Assembly (NCBI GenBank): GCA_017449765.1
Contig: JAFTFE010000050.1
Span: forward strand, 1-35,805
Length of the DNA stretch: 35,805 nucleotides
DNA from: Lachnospiraceae bacterium
GTDB lineage: Bacteria; Bacillota; Clostridia; Lachnospirales; Lachnospiraceae
Direction: 5' to 3'
Made by a program: the position numbers and the translations under genes. The notes under the pieces are model-generated. The model ran no database searches and was not told the origin of the DNA. It worked only from the letters and a program-made list of their open reading frames with translations. Shown one piece after another: positions 1-9,540 of this stretch. Each line of letters opens with the position of its first letter. Position 1 is the first letter of the stretch.

Positions 1-579
1 AAAGAAAAAAAGGAAAAAAAGGAAAAGCAGGCTAAAAAACCGGAAGAAATTAATATCGTCAAGGATTTATTGTGGCTTATAGTTTATATCGGTGTAGTTA
101 TTCTTTTATGCTTTGCTGTAATTAAATTCGTGGGACTTCGTTCACGTGTGGATGGACATTCTATGGAACCTACGTTATATGATGATGATAATTTGTGGGT
201 TGATAAGCTGTCGTATACATTTGGAGATCCTAAGAGGTTTGATGTAATAATTTTTTATTATGATGATGATACAACTTATGTTAAGAGAATTATCGGACTT
301 CCGGGAGAGACTGTTCGTATAGATACAGAAGGAAATATTTATATTAACGAGCAGATGTTGTCAGAAAATTACGGAAAGGAAACGATACTGCCATCTAATA
401 TCGGAAGAGCTATACAGCCTGTAGTATTAGGCGAGGATGAGTATTTTGTACTTGGTGACAACAGAAACAACAGCCGTGACAGCCGGTATGCTGATGTTGG
501 AAATGTGTCACGTGACAGTATAATCGGTAAGGCAGTATTAAGAATTTATCCGTTTTCATCATTTGGTTTTATAGACTAA
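1..579 (+). CDS. lepB: Signal peptidase I, 5' partial
   Basis: Membrane serine protease that removes signal peptides from exported preproteins. The frame is open to the first base of the window, so the true start lies upstream. The visible part begins with a Lys/Glu-rich cytoplasmic stretch, then one hydrophobic segment (about bases 70-130), then the catalytic domain. The nucleophile Ser lies in GHSMEPT (codon 160-162) and the general-base Lys in YVKRIIGLPGE (codon 283-285). The family motif GDNRNNSRDSR follows near the C-terminus. One transmembrane segment is typical of Gram-positive type I peptidases. The gene is followed 15 bases later by rnhB, as in many Firmicutes. Identity is secure; only the N-terminus is missing. 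Confidence 0.95.
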   Translation, partial: KEKKEKKEKQAKKPEEINIVKDLLWLIVYIGVVILLCFAVIKFVGLRSRVDGHSMEPTLYDDDNLWVDKLSYTFGDPKRFDVIIFYYDDDTTYVKRIIGLPGETVRIDTEGNIYINEQMLSENYGKETILPSNIGRAIQPVVLGEDEYFVLGDNRNNSRDSRYADVGNVSRDSIIGKAVLRIYPFSSFGFID

Positions 580-594
580 TCGGAGGAGAAAGCA

Positions 595-1362
595 TTGGGA
601 ATTGGTGAGATAAAGGCTGAATTTAATGAGATTAATTATGACAGCAGGGCTGAGCTTTATACCTTTATGGAAAAATATGAGAATGATGAAAGAAGCGGAG
701 TGAAAAAGATTGTTGACAGTGCAAGAAAGAAACTTGAAGCGCTGGAAAATGAGGTAAAACGTTCATATGATATGCTTTCTTTCGAAAGGAAATATTATGC
801 TGAAGGTTATAAATACATTTGCGGTATTGATGAGGTTGGCAGAGGACCGCTTGCCGGACCTGTTGTAACTTGTGCCGTCATACTTCCGCAGGATGAACAG
901 ATTTTATATCTGAATGATTCTAAGCAGGTGCCTAAGAAAAGAAGGGAATATTTATATGATATTATAATTGAAAAAGCTGTTTCTTATGGTATAGGAGTTG
1001 TATCAGAAGAAAGAATAGATGAGATTAATATTCTTCAGGCAACATATGAGGCTATGAGGATGGCTATTTCCAATCTTAAGCAAAAACCGGATATTTTACT
1101 AAATGATGCTGTCAGAATACCTAATGTAAATATTAAACAAGTGCCGATAATAAAAGGGGATACCTTATCTGCCTCTATAGCAGCAGCCAGTATAGTTGCT
1201 AAGGTTACAAGAGACAGAATGATGGAAGAATATGACAGAATTTATCCCGGATATGATTTTGCGAATAATATGGGCTATGGCTCTCAGAAGCATATTGAGG
1301 CAATTAAGACGCTTGGACCTACACCTATTCACAGGAAAACTTTTATTAAGAATTTTGTTTGA
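595..1362 (+). CDS. rnhB: Ribonuclease HII
   Basis: Removes RNA from RNA:DNA hybrids and misincorporated ribonucleotides. The start is TTG, chosen because a GGAGGAG site at 582-588 sits six bases upstream and no better ATG fits. At 255 residues it has the N-terminal extension (about 75 residues) seen in the Bacillus-type enzyme. The signature GIDEVGRGPLAGPV contains the first two acidic catalytic residues, Asp79 and Glu80; the later acidic residues lie in LLNDAVRIP and in the region after the SIAAASIVAKVTRD motif. It lies between lepB and the ylqG-like gene, an order also known in Bacillus. Confidence 0.96.
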   Translation: MGIGEIKAEFNEINYDSRAELYTFMEKYENDERSGVKKIVDSARKKLEALENEVKRSYDMLSFERKYYAEGYKYICGIDEVGRGPLAGPVVTCAVILPQDEQILYLNDSKQVPKKRREYLYDIIIEKAVSYGIGVVSEERIDEINILQATYEAMRMAISNLKQKPDILLNDAVRIPNVNIKQVPIIKGDTLSASIAAASIVAKVTRDRMMEEYDRIYPGYDFANNMGYGSQKHIEAIKTLGPTPIHRKTFIKNFV

Positions 1363-1388
1363 TTGGATACCTATATCGGAGGGGTTAT

Positions 1389-3434
1389 ATGAATATAGCT
1401 GATTCAGGCATTAATATAAATAATATACGTATCAATCAGGGGCAGACAGCCGCTCAGACCGGGCAGGTATCAGAGGGACAGCAGACTGCTCCTTCCGGTG
1501 AAGTGTCAGGTAATGCTATTATTTCACAGGCAACAGAGGGACAGGCATTTAACGGTACTATACTTAATATCACCAATGATAAAGTAAGTATTATGCTTGA
1601 TAATAATACGACTGTAAATGCACGTATGGCTGAAGCGGTTAATATGAATATAGGAGACACATTATCATTTCTTGTGAAAGAAAATAATGGTGAAAGTGTT
1701 TTTATTAAGCCGTTTAATAATGATGCCAATCTTATGAAAGATAATGCAATCTTTAATGTATTGGAACACAATAATTTTTCGCCTTCTGAGAAGAATTATC
1801 AGATTGCAGAGAGTCTGATGAATAACAATATGCCTGTTGATAAGGGCAGTATGCAAAAGATAATGCAACAGTCCTATAAATATCCGGATGCTCCGATAGA
1901 TACGCTGGTTTCGCTTAACAAGATGGGACTTCCGGTTAATGAAACAAGCATAAGTCAATACAATGATTATATGTCAAACAATCATCAATTATATAATGAT
2001 ATTCGGAACATTAACAGTTCGATAATGGAATTTTCAACCGATACAATAATGAATATGGGATCAGACAATAACATATCTGCTTCAAATGATACAATTATGC
2101 AGGTGCTTGATTTTAATAACACCTTGCTTAGTGCATTATCTGATGCCGAAGATATGGCTAATATTGAGACTGATAATTTACTTGTGAATAATGCCGGTAT
2201 AGAATCAGGGGAAACGGCTGGAGAATTAAATGCGCAGAACTTATCTGATACACCTGTAAATATAGGAGATACTAACAAAGAAGTACAATTAAATGAATCT
2301 TCAGAAAATACAAATAGTTTTCAGATACTTGACAATAATGGAAAAATAGATACAGTTTTACAGAATAATACTGATTCTGTAAATGGTATGCCGGATAAGA
2401 CCACATCAGTAGCACAGACTTTTGTTACAGATAATTCATCAAATATCAATGAACTATCCTCAGAAAAAAATGAGACAGAAAAAACCGCATTTACACAACA
2501 AAATATATCTGATACGGCAACAACAACATCAACAGTAGAGAGCAATAATAATTCATCTGCTTATGTGCCGAATAATGTAAGTGTTGCGGCAGAAAAGATG
2601 GATATAAATCCGAATGATCTTAATAATCTTGTTAATGATATGAAAAAACTTGGATTAAACGATAATATTGTTAAGGATGTTGTTGACAAATCCGACACAC
2701 AGCTTCAACTTTTAAATAATATTAATAAAGCTGTGACTGAGCAATTCAAGGAAAATCCAGATGCATTTAATATGAATGAGATAAAACAATTTTTTGCATC
2801 TGAGAATTATAACAAGGTTCTCTCGGGTGGAATCAGTAAGAAACTTACATTAGATACCGGTGAGATGAAAGAGCCAAAAGAAATAGATGACTTGTATAAG
2901 AGTATGTATGAAAAAACAGAGAAATTGATGAATGCATTCTCAAACAGCTCAAGCAGTACCGGTAAAAATATGTCGAATACGGCTAAGAGTATGCAGGAGA
3001 GAATTGATTTTATGCAGGATATCAATAATATGTATGCTTATGCACAAATTCCTTTTAGAACAGAGGGAAATGAAGCCAATTCAGAGCTTTTTGTATATAT
3101 GAACAAGAAAAAAATGCAGGAAGCAAAAGAAAATGTCAGTGCACTTCTTCATTTGGATATGAAATTTTTAGGTCCTACAGATGTACATGTAAGTCTGCAT
3201 GGTAATAATGTACATACGAAGTTCTACGTAGAGGATGAAGAAAGTGCAAGGATAATCGACGAGCATATGACTATGCTTGAGAAAGCGATAAAGGAGACGG
3301 GACATACTCTGTCAAATGAAGTAATAACAAGAGAACCTGCTCTTGCTCTGCCTGAAAATATGGTAACGCATGAGATGTTTGGTGACGATATGGAGAAGAG
3401 TGTCAAGAGATACTCATTTGATGTAAGAATGTAG
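1389..3434 (+). CDS. FliK-like C-terminal domain protein (YlqG-like), Asn-rich
   Basis: Predicted 681-residue protein. The ATG at 1389 is chosen over an in-frame TTG at 1359 because CGGAGGGG precedes it at 1378-1384; the TTG lies inside rnhB. The N-terminal and central parts are very rich in Asn, Ser, Thr and Asp, look disordered and give no recognisable domain. Residues about 566-648 resemble the C-terminal domain of flagellar hook-length control protein FliK: LLHLDMKFLGPTDVHVSLHG, then a beta segment and an amphipathic helix that ends in a TGHTLSNEV turn. The next gene encodes an FlhB-C-like protein, the natural partner of a FliK domain. Bacillus has the same rnhB-ylqG-ylqH order. No signal peptide is seen. 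Function is unknown; the domain call is by eye. Confidence 0.7.
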   Translation: MNIADSGININNIRINQGQTAAQTGQVSEGQQTAPSGEVSGNAIISQATEGQAFNGTILNITNDKVSIMLDNNTTVNARMAEAVNMNIGDTLSFLVKENNGESVFIKPFNNDANLMKDNAIFNVLEHNNFSPSEKNYQIAESLMNNNMPVDKGSMQKIMQQSYKYPDAPIDTLVSLNKMGLPVNETSISQYNDYMSNNHQLYNDIRNINSSIMEFSTDTIMNMGSDNNISASNDTIMQVLDFNNTLLSALSDAEDMANIETDNLLVNNAGIESGETAGELNAQNLSDTPVNIGDTNKEVQLNESSENTNSFQILDNNGKIDTVLQNNTDSVNGMPDKTTSVAQTFVTDNSSNINELSSEKNETEKTAFTQQNISDTATTTSTVESNNNSSAYVPNNVSVAAEKMDINPNDLNNLVNDMKKLGLNDNIVKDVVDKSDTQLQLLNNINKAVTEQFKENPDAFNMNEIKQFFASENYNKVLSGGISKKLTLDTGEMKEPKEIDDLYKSMYEKTEKLMNAFSNSSSSTGKNMSNTAKSMQERIDFMQDINNMYAYAQIPFRTEGNEANSELFVYMNKKKMQEAKENVSALLHLDMKFLGPTDVHVSLHGNNVHTKFYVEDEESARIIDEHMTMLEKAIKETGHTLSNEVITREPALALPENMVTHEMFGDDMEKSVKRYSFDVRM

Positions 3435-3442
3435 GTGATTGT

Positions 3443-3763
3443 ATGGAATACGGATACAATAAAAATAGTGGAAGACCCGGCAGCGAGGGCGGAGAAAAGA
3501 AGAGAAAAGCAGTTGCACTTGTATATGAACCGGGAAGTCAGGCACCTCAGGTAATAGCTTCCGGTAAGGGCGTTGTTGCTGATAAGATAATTGAGAAGGC
3601 TAAGGAAAGTGATGTTCCTTTGTATAAAGATACTAACCTTGCTGATACACTGCTTAATCTTGATATAGGAGACTGCATACCGCCTGAGTTATATGGGGTT
3701 GTTGCAGAAATACTGGTATATGTGGATAAGATGGACAAGATAAAAGCTAAGTTACAGATGTAA
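3443..3763 (+). CDS. FlhB C-terminal-like protein (EscU/YscU/HrcU family, YlqH-like)
   Basis: A 106-residue soluble protein that matches the cytoplasmic C-terminal domain of the type III export switch protein FlhB: KAVALVYEPGSQAPQVIASG, then VPLYKDTNLADTLLNLDIG, then IPPELYGVVAEILVYV. It has none of FlhB's membrane helices. It also lacks the NPTH autocleavage motif: the homology begins right after the place where NPTH would be, following a Lys/Gly/Glu-rich leader. It starts eight bases after the FliK-like gene with a GGTGA ribosome site and is probably cotranslated with it. The family exists in non-flagellar Firmicutes as YlqH, with no established role. No other flagellar gene is in the window. 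Confidence 0.85.
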   Translation: MEYGYNKNSGRPGSEGGEKKRKAVALVYEPGSQAPQVIASGKGVVADKIIEKAKESDVPLYKDTNLADTLLNLDIGDCIPPELYGVVAEILVYVDKMDKIKAKLQM

Positions 3764-3781
3764 AAAAAGCGAGGAATATAT

Positions 3782-4150
3782 ATGAATAAACGCAAAATAG
3801 GAGCAGATAAAGAAAAACTTGCAGCTGAATATCTTGGAGCAATGGGGTTAAAAATTATTGACAGGAATTACCGTACTCGGTATGAGGAGATAGATATAAT
3901 AGCAAAAGATGATGAAACCTATGTGTTTGTTGAGGTAAAATACAGGAAGAATGACAAATACGGAACTCCGTTGGAAGCTGTAAATACAGACAAGATTAGA
4001 AGAATCAGCATGGGAGCCGTATCGTATCTAAATAATCATAAACTTCCGTTAGATAATACACCGATAAGATTTGATGTTATCGGTATATGTAAGGATGATA
4101 TAACATACGTAAAAAATGCATTTGACTATGCAGGAATGAGTATCATGTGA
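3782..4150 (+). CDS. YraN/UPF0102 family nuclease-fold protein
   Basis: A 122-residue protein of the UPF0102 (YraN) family, predicted to have a restriction-endonuclease-like fold. It shows the typical order: the N-terminal helix with GADKEKLAAEYL, then IIDRNYRTRYEEIDIIAKD, then VFVEVKYRKNDKYG, which supply the acidic and Lys residues expected of a PD-(D/E)XK-type site. The ATG is preceded by GCGAGGAA. It sits between the FlhB-like gene and pgeF. Proximity to rnhB is common for this family and has prompted guesses about DNA processing, but no function can be read from the sequence. Confidence 0.88.
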   Translation: MNKRKIGADKEKLAAEYLGAMGLKIIDRNYRTRYEEIDIIAKDDETYVFVEVKYRKNDKYGTPLEAVNTDKIRRISMGAVSYLNNHKLPLDNTPIRFDVIGICKDDITYVKNAFDYAGMSIM

Positions 4151-4157
4151 GGTATGT

Positions 4158-5078
4158 ATGCAGAGAAAGAAATTTGATTTTGAAGTAGATGAGAAGATTC
4201 TTCTTAAAAAAAATGAAGATAAATTAAAGTTTATAGAGCAATATAGTTATGAGAACAGGACTACTTATATAAGCTATGATAATGTTCCTGTAATAAAATA
4301 TAAGATATTCGATGATTATCCTGAGCTTATAACCGGTTTTTCAACCAGATTGGGCGGGGTAAGCAGAAAACACTTGTCAACTCTTAACTTAAGCTTCTCA
4401 AGAGGTGATGACAGGGAAAATGTCATGGAAAATCACAGACGCTTAGCTGAGGCAGTTGGTTATGATTATGAAAAACTAGTTTTCTCAGATCAGGTACATA
4501 AGACACATATACATATAATTGACAGTGAAGAGGATGCAGGTAAGGGAATAGTAAAAGAAAGTGATATACTAAATACAGACGGACTTATAACTGATTTAAA
4601 AAATATTCCTATTATGACTTTTTATGCTGATTGTGTGCCTCTTTATATGTACGACAAAGCTAATCACGTGATAGGACTTGCTCATTCGGGTTGGAAGGGA
4701 ACTGTGGCAGATATTGGCGGCAAGATGGTTGAGAAGATGAAGGATATATATGGTTCTAATCCCGAAGATATTATCTGCGCTATAGGACCGTCTATCTGCA
4801 GAAATTGCTATGAAGTAGATGATGTAGTTGTAGACAGATTAAAAGAGCATTACACGGCAGAAGAATCAGAATCTCTGATAGATGATAAGGAGAATGGAAA
4901 GTATCAGCTTGACCTACATCTTGCCTGTAAGCTTAATTTCATGAAAGCCGGAATACCCGATGAGAATATTGCACTTCCTGATTTGTGTACATGCTGTAAC
5001 AGCAATGTTTTATTCTCACATAGAGCAAGTAAGGGAATGAGAGGAAATCTTGCGGCGGTAATGATGCTTAGAGCCTGA
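4158..5078 (+). CDS. pgeF: PgeF/YfiH family protein (multicopper polyphenol oxidase-like, LACC1 family)
   Basis: A 306-residue member of the YfiH/PgeF/LACC1 family, variously reported as a peptidoglycan editing factor and a purine nucleoside-acting enzyme. Conserved metal and active-site elements are present: DQVH near residue 111, TFYADCVPLY (Cys159), GLAHSGWKGT (His176), and a C-terminal LFSHRASKG (His288) just after a Cys-rich LCTCC motif. The first ~50 residues extend beyond the minimal domain. The ATG at 4158 is used; another ATG at 4154 is out of frame. Only seven bases separate it from the YraN gene, so the two are probably cotranscribed. The family call is firm; the exact substrate is not settled by sequence. 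Confidence 0.88.
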   Translation: MQRKKFDFEVDEKILLKKNEDKLKFIEQYSYENRTTYISYDNVPVIKYKIFDDYPELITGFSTRLGGVSRKHLSTLNLSFSRGDDRENVMENHRRLAEAVGYDYEKLVFSDQVHKTHIHIIDSEEDAGKGIVKESDILNTDGLITDLKNIPIMTFYADCVPLYMYDKANHVIGLAHSGWKGTVADIGGKMVEKMKDIYGSNPEDIICAIGPSICRNCYEVDDVVVDRLKEHYTAEESESLIDDKENGKYQLDLHLACKLNFMKAGIPDENIALPDLCTCCNSNVLFSHRASKGMRGNLAAVMMLRA

Positions 5079-5128
5079 GAATCGTATGATTTTATTATAT
5101 AATATGACATAAATTTTGGTGGTTTTAG

Positions 5129-6466
5129 ATGAAAAAACATTTGATATGCGGAGTAGATGAAGGAAGCATAGCGGAAGAATTAGAGATAGAAGCAGGAGAT
5201 TTTATCTTAGCCATAAATGATAAAGAAATAAATGATATTTTTGACTCTCATTATCTTGTTGAGGATGATTATCTTGAGGTATTGATCGAAAAAAAAGATG
5301 GTGAAGAGTGGTTACTTGAGGTAGAGAAGGATTATGACGAGGATTTGGGACTTTCCTTCGGAGAGTCTCTTATGGATGCGTATAAAAGCTGTCATAACAA
5401 ATGTATTTTTTGTTTTATCGACCAGAATCCTCCGAATATGCGCGAAACTATATATTTTAAGGATGACGATACGAGATTATCATTCCTGCAGGGAAATTAT
5501 GTAACACTAACGAATCTTAATGAAAAGGACATAGAAAGAATAATTGAATATAAGCTTGCACCGATTAATATATCTGTTCATTCAACTTCTCCGGAATTAA
5601 GATGCCGTATGCTTCATAACAGATTTGCAGACAGACTGCTTAAGTATATGGATATGCTTTATGAGGCGGAGATTCCCATGAATGCACAGATAGTTTTGTG
5701 TAAAAATATAAATGACGGTAAAGAGCTTGAGCGCACCATATCGGATTTACTAAAATATGCACCGGTTATACAGAGCTTATCCGTCGTTCCCGTGGGACTT
5801 ACAAAATACAGAGACGGACTATATCCGCTTGAACCTTTTAATTCCGAGGATGCAAAAGAAGTTATTGCAATTATTGAAAAGTATCAGGATATTGCTATGG
5901 AAAAGCATGGTTATCATTTCGTACATGCAAGTGATGAGTGGTATATAAATGCAGGTTATGATATGCCGGATGAGGATAGTTATGATGGATATATACAGCT
6001 TGAGAACGGTGTGGGGATGACGAGGCTTTTGTTAAATGAACTAAGAGCTTCAGTTGATGAATTCATGGAAGAAAACAAAGGTCCGAGTGATAAGGAATTA
6101 ACTGTATCAACCATATCAGGAGTGCTGGTTCATCAGACATTTATTAATGCAATGAATATTGTAAGTGAGGCATTTCCAAAGGTTAAGATTAACACATATA
6201 AGATAGTAAATAATTTCTTCGGAGAAAAGATTACCGTAACCGGTCTTTTGACAGGTGGAGATATAATCAGCCAGCTTAAAGATAAGGATTTAGGTGACGT
6301 TCTTTTCATACCGGAGAATACTCTTAAGGCGGATGAAGATATCTTCCTTGATGATGTAACCTTAGAGGAACTTCAAAAGGCTTTACAAGTTCCTGTGATT
6401 ATTGTAAAATCAGATGGTGCGGATTTTTTAGAGAAAATATCAGAAACGGAGAAAAAAGATGAGTAG
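5129..6466 (+). CDS. DUF512 family protein with PDZ-like and radical-SAM-like regions
   Basis: A 445-residue protein of the DUF512 family, a conserved neighbour of der in Clostridia. Residues about 1-65 resemble a PDZ-like domain ([20 protein letters not shown]). A CxxxCxxC cluster follows (Cys88, Cys92, Cys95 in [13 protein letters not shown]), as in radical SAM iron-sulfur enzymes. Next come a TIM-barrel-like part ([28 protein letters not shown]) and the C-terminal DUF512 domain with [11 protein letters not shown] and [10 protein letters not shown]. The ribosome site is GGTGG (5118-5122). Its 3' end overlaps der by eight bases, implying translational coupling. No substrate is known. Confidence 0.9.
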   Translation: MKKHLICGVDEGSIAEELEIEAGDFILAINDKEINDIFDSHYLVEDDYLEVLIEKKDGEEWLLEVEKDYDEDLGLSFGESLMDAYKSCHNKCIFCFIDQNPPNMRETIYFKDDDTRLSFLQGNYVTLTNLNEKDIERIIEYKLAPINISVHSTSPELRCRMLHNRFADRLLKYMDMLYEAEIPMNAQIVLCKNINDGKELERTISDLLKYAPVIQSLSVVPVGLTKYRDGLYPLEPFNSEDAKEVIAIIEKYQDIAMEKHGYHFVHASDEWYINAGYDMPDEDSYDGYIQLENGVGMTRLLLNELRASVDEFMEENKGPSDKELTVSTISGVLVHQTFINAMNIVSEAFPKVKINTYKIVNNFFGEKITVTGLLTGGDIISQLKDKDLGDVLFIPENTLKADEDIFLDDVTLEELQKALQVPVIIVKSDGADFLEKISETEKKDE

Positions 6467-7781
6467 ACCTGTAGTTGCCATTGTTGGCAGACCAAATGTC
6501 GGTAAGTCAACATTATTTAATGCATTGGCAGGCGATAAGATTTCAATAGTTCAGGATACACCCGGCGTAACAAGAGACAGAATATACGCTGATGTAACCT
6601 GGTTGAATTATAATTTCACGATAATTGATACAGGCGGAATCGAGCCTGAGAGTGATGATATAATACTAAAGAGTATGAGGGAGCAGGCGGAGATTGCTAT
6701 TGATACGGCAGATGTCATAATCTTTCTTACGGATGTAAGACAGGGGTTGGTAGATGCTGACGGCAAGGTTGCAGATATGTTAAGACGTTCTCATAAGCCC
6801 GTGCTGCTGGTAGTAAATAAAGTGGACAGTTTTGAGAAGTTTATGCCTGATGTATATGAATTTTATAATCTTGGTATAGGTGACCCGATACCGATATCCT
6901 CAGCATCACAGCTTGGAATAGGAGATATGCTTGATGAGGTGGTAAAGCATTTTGATGAGTCGGCACTCAATGAAGAGGAAGATGAAAGACCACGTATAGC
7001 GATAATCGGTAAACCTAATGTCGGAAAGTCATCCATAATCAATAAACTTCTTAGTGAAGACAGAGTTATTGTGTCTGATATTGCAGGAACTACAAGAGAT
7101 GCGATAGATACATCCATAACCAGAAATGACACGGAATATGTATTCATAGATACTGCCGGCTTAAGACGTAAGAATAAAATAAAAGAAGAAATTGAACGCT
7201 ACAGTATAATAAGGACTGTATCGGCGGTTGAAAGATGTAATGTGGCTGTCCTTGTAATTGATGCGACTGAGGGTGTAACCGAGCAGGATGCAAAAATAGC
7301 CGGTATAGCTCATGAACGCGGCAAGGGTATGATTATTGCCGTAAATAAATGGGATGCTGTAGAAAAGGACGATAAGACCATATATAAATTCACTAATGAA
7401 GTAAGAGAGAAGCTGGCTTATATGCCTTATGCAGAGCTTATTTTTATTTCTGCTAAGTCAGGACAGAGGCTTCCGAAGCTTTTCGATGTAATAGATACTG
7501 TCATAGAGAATCATTCTCTTAGGATTGCAACAGGTGTTGTAAATGAGATATTATCAGAGGCAGTTGCACTTAATCCGCCTCCGACGGACAAGGGCAAGAG
7601 ATTAAGGCTTTATTATATAACACAGGTTGCAGTTAAACCGCCTACCTTTGTAATATTCGTAAATGACAAGGAGCTTATGCATTTTTCATATACAAGATAT
7701 ATTGAAAATAAGATAAGAGAGGCTTTTGGATTTAGGGGAACGCCACTTAAATTTATCATTCGGGAGAGGAAAGAAAAATAA
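6459..7781 (+). CDS. der: GTPase Der (EngA), 50S ribosome assembly
   Basis: Tandem-domain GTPase needed for late assembly of the large ribosomal subunit. The first G domain has P-loop GRPNVGKS (residues 10-17), DTGG and NKVD (120-123). The second has GKPNVGKS (184-191), DTAGL (231-235) and NKWD (296-299). The C-terminal ~90 residues form the KH-like domain with [19 protein letters not shown]. At 440 residues it is the usual length. The start lies inside the end of the DUF512 gene, with GGAGAAAAAAG upstream, and its stop shares one base with the plsY start (TAATG), so three genes are tightly coupled. Confidence 0.98.
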   Translation: MSRPVVAIVGRPNVGKSTLFNALAGDKISIVQDTPGVTRDRIYADVTWLNYNFTIIDTGGIEPESDDIILKSMREQAEIAIDTADVIIFLTDVRQGLVDADGKVADMLRRSHKPVLLVVNKVDSFEKFMPDVYEFYNLGIGDPIPISSASQLGIGDMLDEVVKHFDESALNEEEDERPRIAIIGKPNVGKSSIINKLLSEDRVIVSDIAGTTRDAIDTSITRNDTEYVFIDTAGLRRKNKIKEEIERYSIIRTVSAVERCNVAVLVIDATEGVTEQDAKIAGIAHERGKGMIIAVNKWDAVEKDDKTIYKFTNEVREKLAYMPYAELIFISAKSGQRLPKLFDVIDTVIENHSLRIATGVVNEILSEAVALNPPPTDKGKRLRLYYITQVAVKPPTFVIFVNDKELMHFSYTRYIENKIREAFGFRGTPLKFIIRERKEK

Positions 7782-8449
7782 TGAACGGTATATTGGCAAG
7801 GATTATCAGTATTGTAATAGGATATATATTTGGTATGATTCAGACCTCATATATATTGGGAAAGATTAAAGGTATAGACATAAGAGAGCACGGAAGCGGT
7901 AATGCCGGAACTACAAATGCTATGAGAATACTTGGTAAAAAGGCAGGAGTGATAACCTTCTTTGTGGATTTGGGCAAAGGAGCTGCGGCTACACTTTTGG
8001 TTAGAGCAATAATGATGAATTTTTATCCTGATGCGGTTAATCTATTTGTAGCTTATGCTATGCTTGGTGCGGCTTTGGGACATAATTTTCCGTTTTATCT
8101 TAAGTTTAAGGGCGGTAAAGGAATAGCAGTAACCGGAGGCTGTGTAATAGGATTTTTGAATCCTTGGTTTTTCGGTATAGGTTTACTGGTGTTCTTTGGG
8201 CTTGTATTACTTACCAAATATGTATCGCTTAGCTCGATATGTCTTATGTTGTATGTAATTGCTTATTATACAATATTTACATTAAAGGGAGATTTCGGAT
8301 TTGCGCTTGATACCTCGCATAATATGATGATAGAAAGTATATGTGTTATAATATTTATATCGGCTATGGGAATTATTAGACACAGAGAGAATATCAAGAG
8401 GCTTATCAATCACGAGGAAAGAAAAATAGGTGCTAAGAAGGAGGCATAA
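7781..8449 (+). CDS. plsY: Acyl-phosphate:glycerol-3-phosphate acyltransferase PlsY
   Basis: Integral membrane enzyme that makes lysophosphatidate from acyl-phosphate and glycerol-3-phosphate, the first committed step of phospholipid synthesis. The 222-residue protein has several hydrophobic helices and the family's cytoplasmic loop motifs: GSGNAGTTNAMR near residue 38, GHNFPFYLKFKGGKGIA near residue 100, and a later HRENIKRL. The ATG overlaps the der stop by one base, with GGGAGAGG upstream. gpsA, which makes its substrate, follows at once, so the two genes form a metabolic pair. Confidence 0.97.
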   Translation: MNGILARIISIVIGYIFGMIQTSYILGKIKGIDIREHGSGNAGTTNAMRILGKKAGVITFFVDLGKGAAATLLVRAIMMNFYPDAVNLFVAYAMLGAALGHNFPFYLKFKGGKGIAVTGGCVIGFLNPWFFGIGLLVFFGLVLLTKYVSLSSICLMLYVIAYYTIFTLKGDFGFALDTSHNMMIESICVIIFISAMGIIRHRENIKRLINHEERKIGAKKEA

Positions 8450-8453
8450 ATAT

Positions 8454-9461
8454 ATGAATGTATCTATATTGGGTGCAGGAAGCTGGGGAACTGCAATATC
8501 GGTATTACTGTCAGGCAACGGACATGATGTAATGATATGGTCTGTTGATAAGGATGAAATTAAGATGCTTGATGAGGAAAGGGAGCATAAGACTAAGCTT
8601 CCGGGAGTTAAAATATCAGAGGATATAAAGCTTACAAATGATGCGAAAGAGGCTGTGGATTTTGCTGAACTTATTGTTATGGTTGTACCGTCGCCGTTTG
8701 TAAGAAGTACGGCAAAGACTATCGCACCATATGTAAGAGAGGGACAGCTTATTGTAAATGCTTCAAAAGGTATAGAAGAAAGCACATTGATGGTGCTTAC
8801 TGATGTAATACTTGACGAGATACCTAAGGCAAAGGTGGCTGTTATATCAGGCCCGAGTCACGCGGAAGAAGTGGGTAAAAAGATGCCGACAACCGTAGTT
8901 GCAGGTGCTGAGAATAAAGAAGACGCATTACTTATTCAGGATGTATTTATGTCAGATTATTTCAGGGTATATACAAGCCCTGATGTGCTTGGTATAGAAC
9001 TTGGCGGATCATTAAAGAATGTCATAGCTTTAGCCGCAGGTATTGCAGACGGACTTGGCTATGGAGATAATGCTAAGGCAGCTATAATTACCAGAGGTAT
9101 TGCCGAGATAAAAAAACTTGGTGTTGCTATGGGTGGTGAAGCGGAAACCTTTGGCGGATTATCGGGTATAGGTGATTTGATAGTTACTTGCTCATCTATC
9201 CACAGCAGAAACCGTATGGCAGGTTATTATATGGGACAGGGAATGTCTTATAAAGAAGCTATGGACAAGGTTAAGATGGTAGTTGAAGGTGTATATTCGG
9301 CTAAGGCGGCACTTGCGTTAAGTGAGAAATATAATATAGATATGCCGATAGTTAAGATGATTAATAATATGCTTTTCGGAGAGCTTAAGGCAGAGGATGC
9401 GGGAAAACTGCTGCTTACACGTAACAGAACGTCTGAGTATGTATTTCAGGATTGGGAATAA
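8454..9461 (+). CDS. gpsA: Glycerol-3-phosphate dehydrogenase [NAD(P)+]
   Basis: Reduces dihydroxyacetone phosphate to sn-glycerol-3-phosphate for membrane lipids. The ATG at 8454 is preferred over in-frame upstream codons because AAGGAGG lies at 8437-8443, and the protein then begins directly with the Rossmann motif SILGAGSWGTA. Further family signatures are SGPSHAEEV and the catalytic-Lys region LGGSLKNVIALAAGI, followed by GLSGIGDLIVTC and the C-terminal EGVYSAKAAL. The 335-residue length is normal. It follows plsY by four bases. The frame ends before a gap of 79 bases that carries the spoIVA regulatory hairpin. Confidence 0.98.
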   Translation: MNVSILGAGSWGTAISVLLSGNGHDVMIWSVDKDEIKMLDEEREHKTKLPGVKISEDIKLTNDAKEAVDFAELIVMVVPSPFVRSTAKTIAPYVREGQLIVNASKGIEESTLMVLTDVILDEIPKAKVAVISGPSHAEEVGKKMPTTVVAGAENKEDALLIQDVFMSDYFRVYTSPDVLGIELGGSLKNVIALAAGIADGLGYGDNAKAAIITRGIAEIKKLGVAMGGEAETFGGLSGIGDLIVTCSSIHSRNRMAGYYMGQGMSYKEAMDKVKMVVEGVYSAKAALALSEKYNIDMPIVKMINNMLFGELKAEDAGKLLLTRNRTSEYVFQDWE

Positions 9462-9480
9462 AATAATATTATAAAAAATG

Positions 9481-9537
9481 AATACCCTCAATTTCTAAAA
9501 CATATATATTAAATAGTGGATTAGAATTGGGGGTATT
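9481..9537 (+). promoter_or_regulatory. Inverted repeat that pairs with the spoIVA ribosome binding site
   Basis: Bases 9481-9494 can pair with 9524-9537 over about 14 positions, including two G-U pairs, around a 29-base loop. The right arm contains the GGGGG run (9529-9533) that serves as ribosome binding site for spoIVA at 9541. No U-tract follows, so it is a poor terminator. A sigmaE-like -10 candidate, CATATATT (9501-9508), lies in the loop. If it is used, the sporulation transcript would start near 9515 and lack the left arm. The pairing is visible; the regulatory role is inferred. Confidence 0.5.
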
Positions 9538-9540
9538 ATT

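Noticed and set aside
1359-1388. An upstream TTG start for the FliK-like protein overlapping rnhB
   Set aside because: The ATG at 1389 has a strong, well-spaced GGAGGGG site, while the TTG has none, and the extra residues show no family similarity.
1389-3763. A flagellar or type III secretion cluster
   Set aside because: Only isolated FliK-like and FlhB-C-like domains are present; no export gate, ring, rod, hook or filament gene occurs in the window.
8282-8785. A 167-codon open frame on the minus strand over plsY/gpsA, and a similar one at 27514-28017 over dacF copy 2
   Set aside because: Both lie antisense to well-identified genes, have Ser/Ile/Leu-rich composition typical of reverse-strand shadows, and lack a ribosome site or any recognisable domain.
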